A stretch of DNA of 6,307 nucleotides from the NCBI GenBank assembly GCA_017998575.1, contig JAGOCV010000242.1, positions 1 through 6,307 of the forward strand, read 5' to 3'. Within the stretch, counting starts at the first letter, position 1, and every line of letters begins with the position of its first letter. Made by a program: the position numbers and the translations under genes. The notes below the pieces were generated by a model. The model was given only the letters and a program-made list of their open reading frames with translations, made no database searches and was not told the DNA's origin. This DNA comes from Burkholderiaceae bacterium (GTDB lineage Bacteria > Pseudomonadota > Gammaproteobacteria > Burkholderiales > Burkholderiaceae). Below, piece after piece: positions 6,074 to 6,307 of the stretch.

Positions 6074-6307
6074 CACCAGCGCAACAGATCGCGGCGCTGC
6101 GGCGCGCCGATGTCGTCGCGCGCCGCGCGATGGCCATGGGACGGCATCCGTTCGGCGCTCTGCTGGTGGCCCCCGATGGCGAAACGGTGCTGGCCGAGCA
6201 GGGCAACATCGATACGGTGAACCATGCCGAGTCGACACTGGCCCGCACGGCGGCGGCCAACTATCCCGGTGAGTACCTGGGGCGCTGCACGCTGGTGACC
6301 ACCTTCG
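6070..6307 (+). CDS. Cytidine/deoxycytidylate deaminase-fold nucleobase deaminase (GuaD-like), 3' end cut by window
   Basis: Seventy-nine residues are visible before the window ends. After an N-terminal helix (about 4-22), RHPFGALLVAPDG (about 25-37) forms the first strands of the CDA fold. VNHAES then carries the zinc-ligand His and proton-shuttle Glu, H52 and E54, of the HAE motif. GRCTLVTTF is the strand that normally leads into the EPCxMC zinc motif, which should lie just past the end. The group includes guanine, cytosine and tRNA-adenosine deaminases. The purine catabolic neighbours favour a guanine deaminase-like role (guanine to xanthine), but specificity cannot be decided from this fragment. 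The GTG start is chosen because it overlaps the permease stop as GTGA (6070-6073), is preceded by GGAAG, and gives the usual family N-terminal length. It is probably translationally coupled to the transporter. Confidence 0.82.
   Translation, partial: MTPAQQIAALRRADVVARRAMAMGRHPFGALLVAPDGETVLAEQGNIDTVNHAESTLARTAAANYPGEYLGRCTLVTTF

Noticed and set aside
1..6307. CRISPR array, insertion sequence, tRNA/rRNA or phage-like module
   Set aside because: No regularly spaced repeats, transposase-like protein, tRNA-like cloverleaf or attachment-site signature was seen on either strand.

Overview
The window is bacterial: GC-rich, with strong G/C preference at third codon positions and tightly packed genes all on the + strand. 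Protein style and gene content suggest a beta-proteobacterium of the Burkholderiales, probably Comamonadaceae (Variovorax/Acidovorax-like). This is inferred from composition and remembered family resemblance, because no search was possible. The locus looks like part of a purine (uric acid/allantoin) catabolism and nucleobase uptake cluster.

Layout. Positions 1-1784 hold the 3' part of a two-domain gene that fuses an OHCU decarboxylase (UraD) to an M20-type allantoate amidohydrolase (AllC-like). It overlaps by ATGA the next gene (1781-3043), a second M20/ArgE-DapE-like hydrolase whose metal-site motifs differ from the family consensus. A 264-base intergenic region (3044-3307) follows. It is less GC-rich than its flanks, contains several dyad symmetries, and probably holds the control region for the downstream genes. 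Next comes an NMT1/THI5-type (SsuA/TauA/ThiY-like) ABC importer: a secreted binding protein (3308-4330), an ATPase starting at TTG (4451-5284) and a six-helix permease (5303-6073). A 120-base spacer (4331-4450) between binding protein and ATPase contains strong, partly competing GC hairpins and resembles an extragenic repeat element. The permease stop overlaps (GTGA) the start of a cytidine-deaminase-fold nucleobase/nucleoside deaminase (6070 to the window end), which is cut off before its second zinc motif.

Working together (inference): the importer would bring a nucleobase or ureide into the cell, the deaminase would act on an aminated base (for example guanine to xanthine), and the UraD-AllC fusion would process OHCU to allantoin and allantoate to ureidoglycine. 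Urate oxidase, HIU hydrolase and allantoinase would have to be encoded outside this window. The substrate of the second M20 protein is unknown. I see no phage, transposon, CRISPR or defence system here. The less ordinary points are the fusion, the altered M20 metal site, and the structured non-coding spacers.
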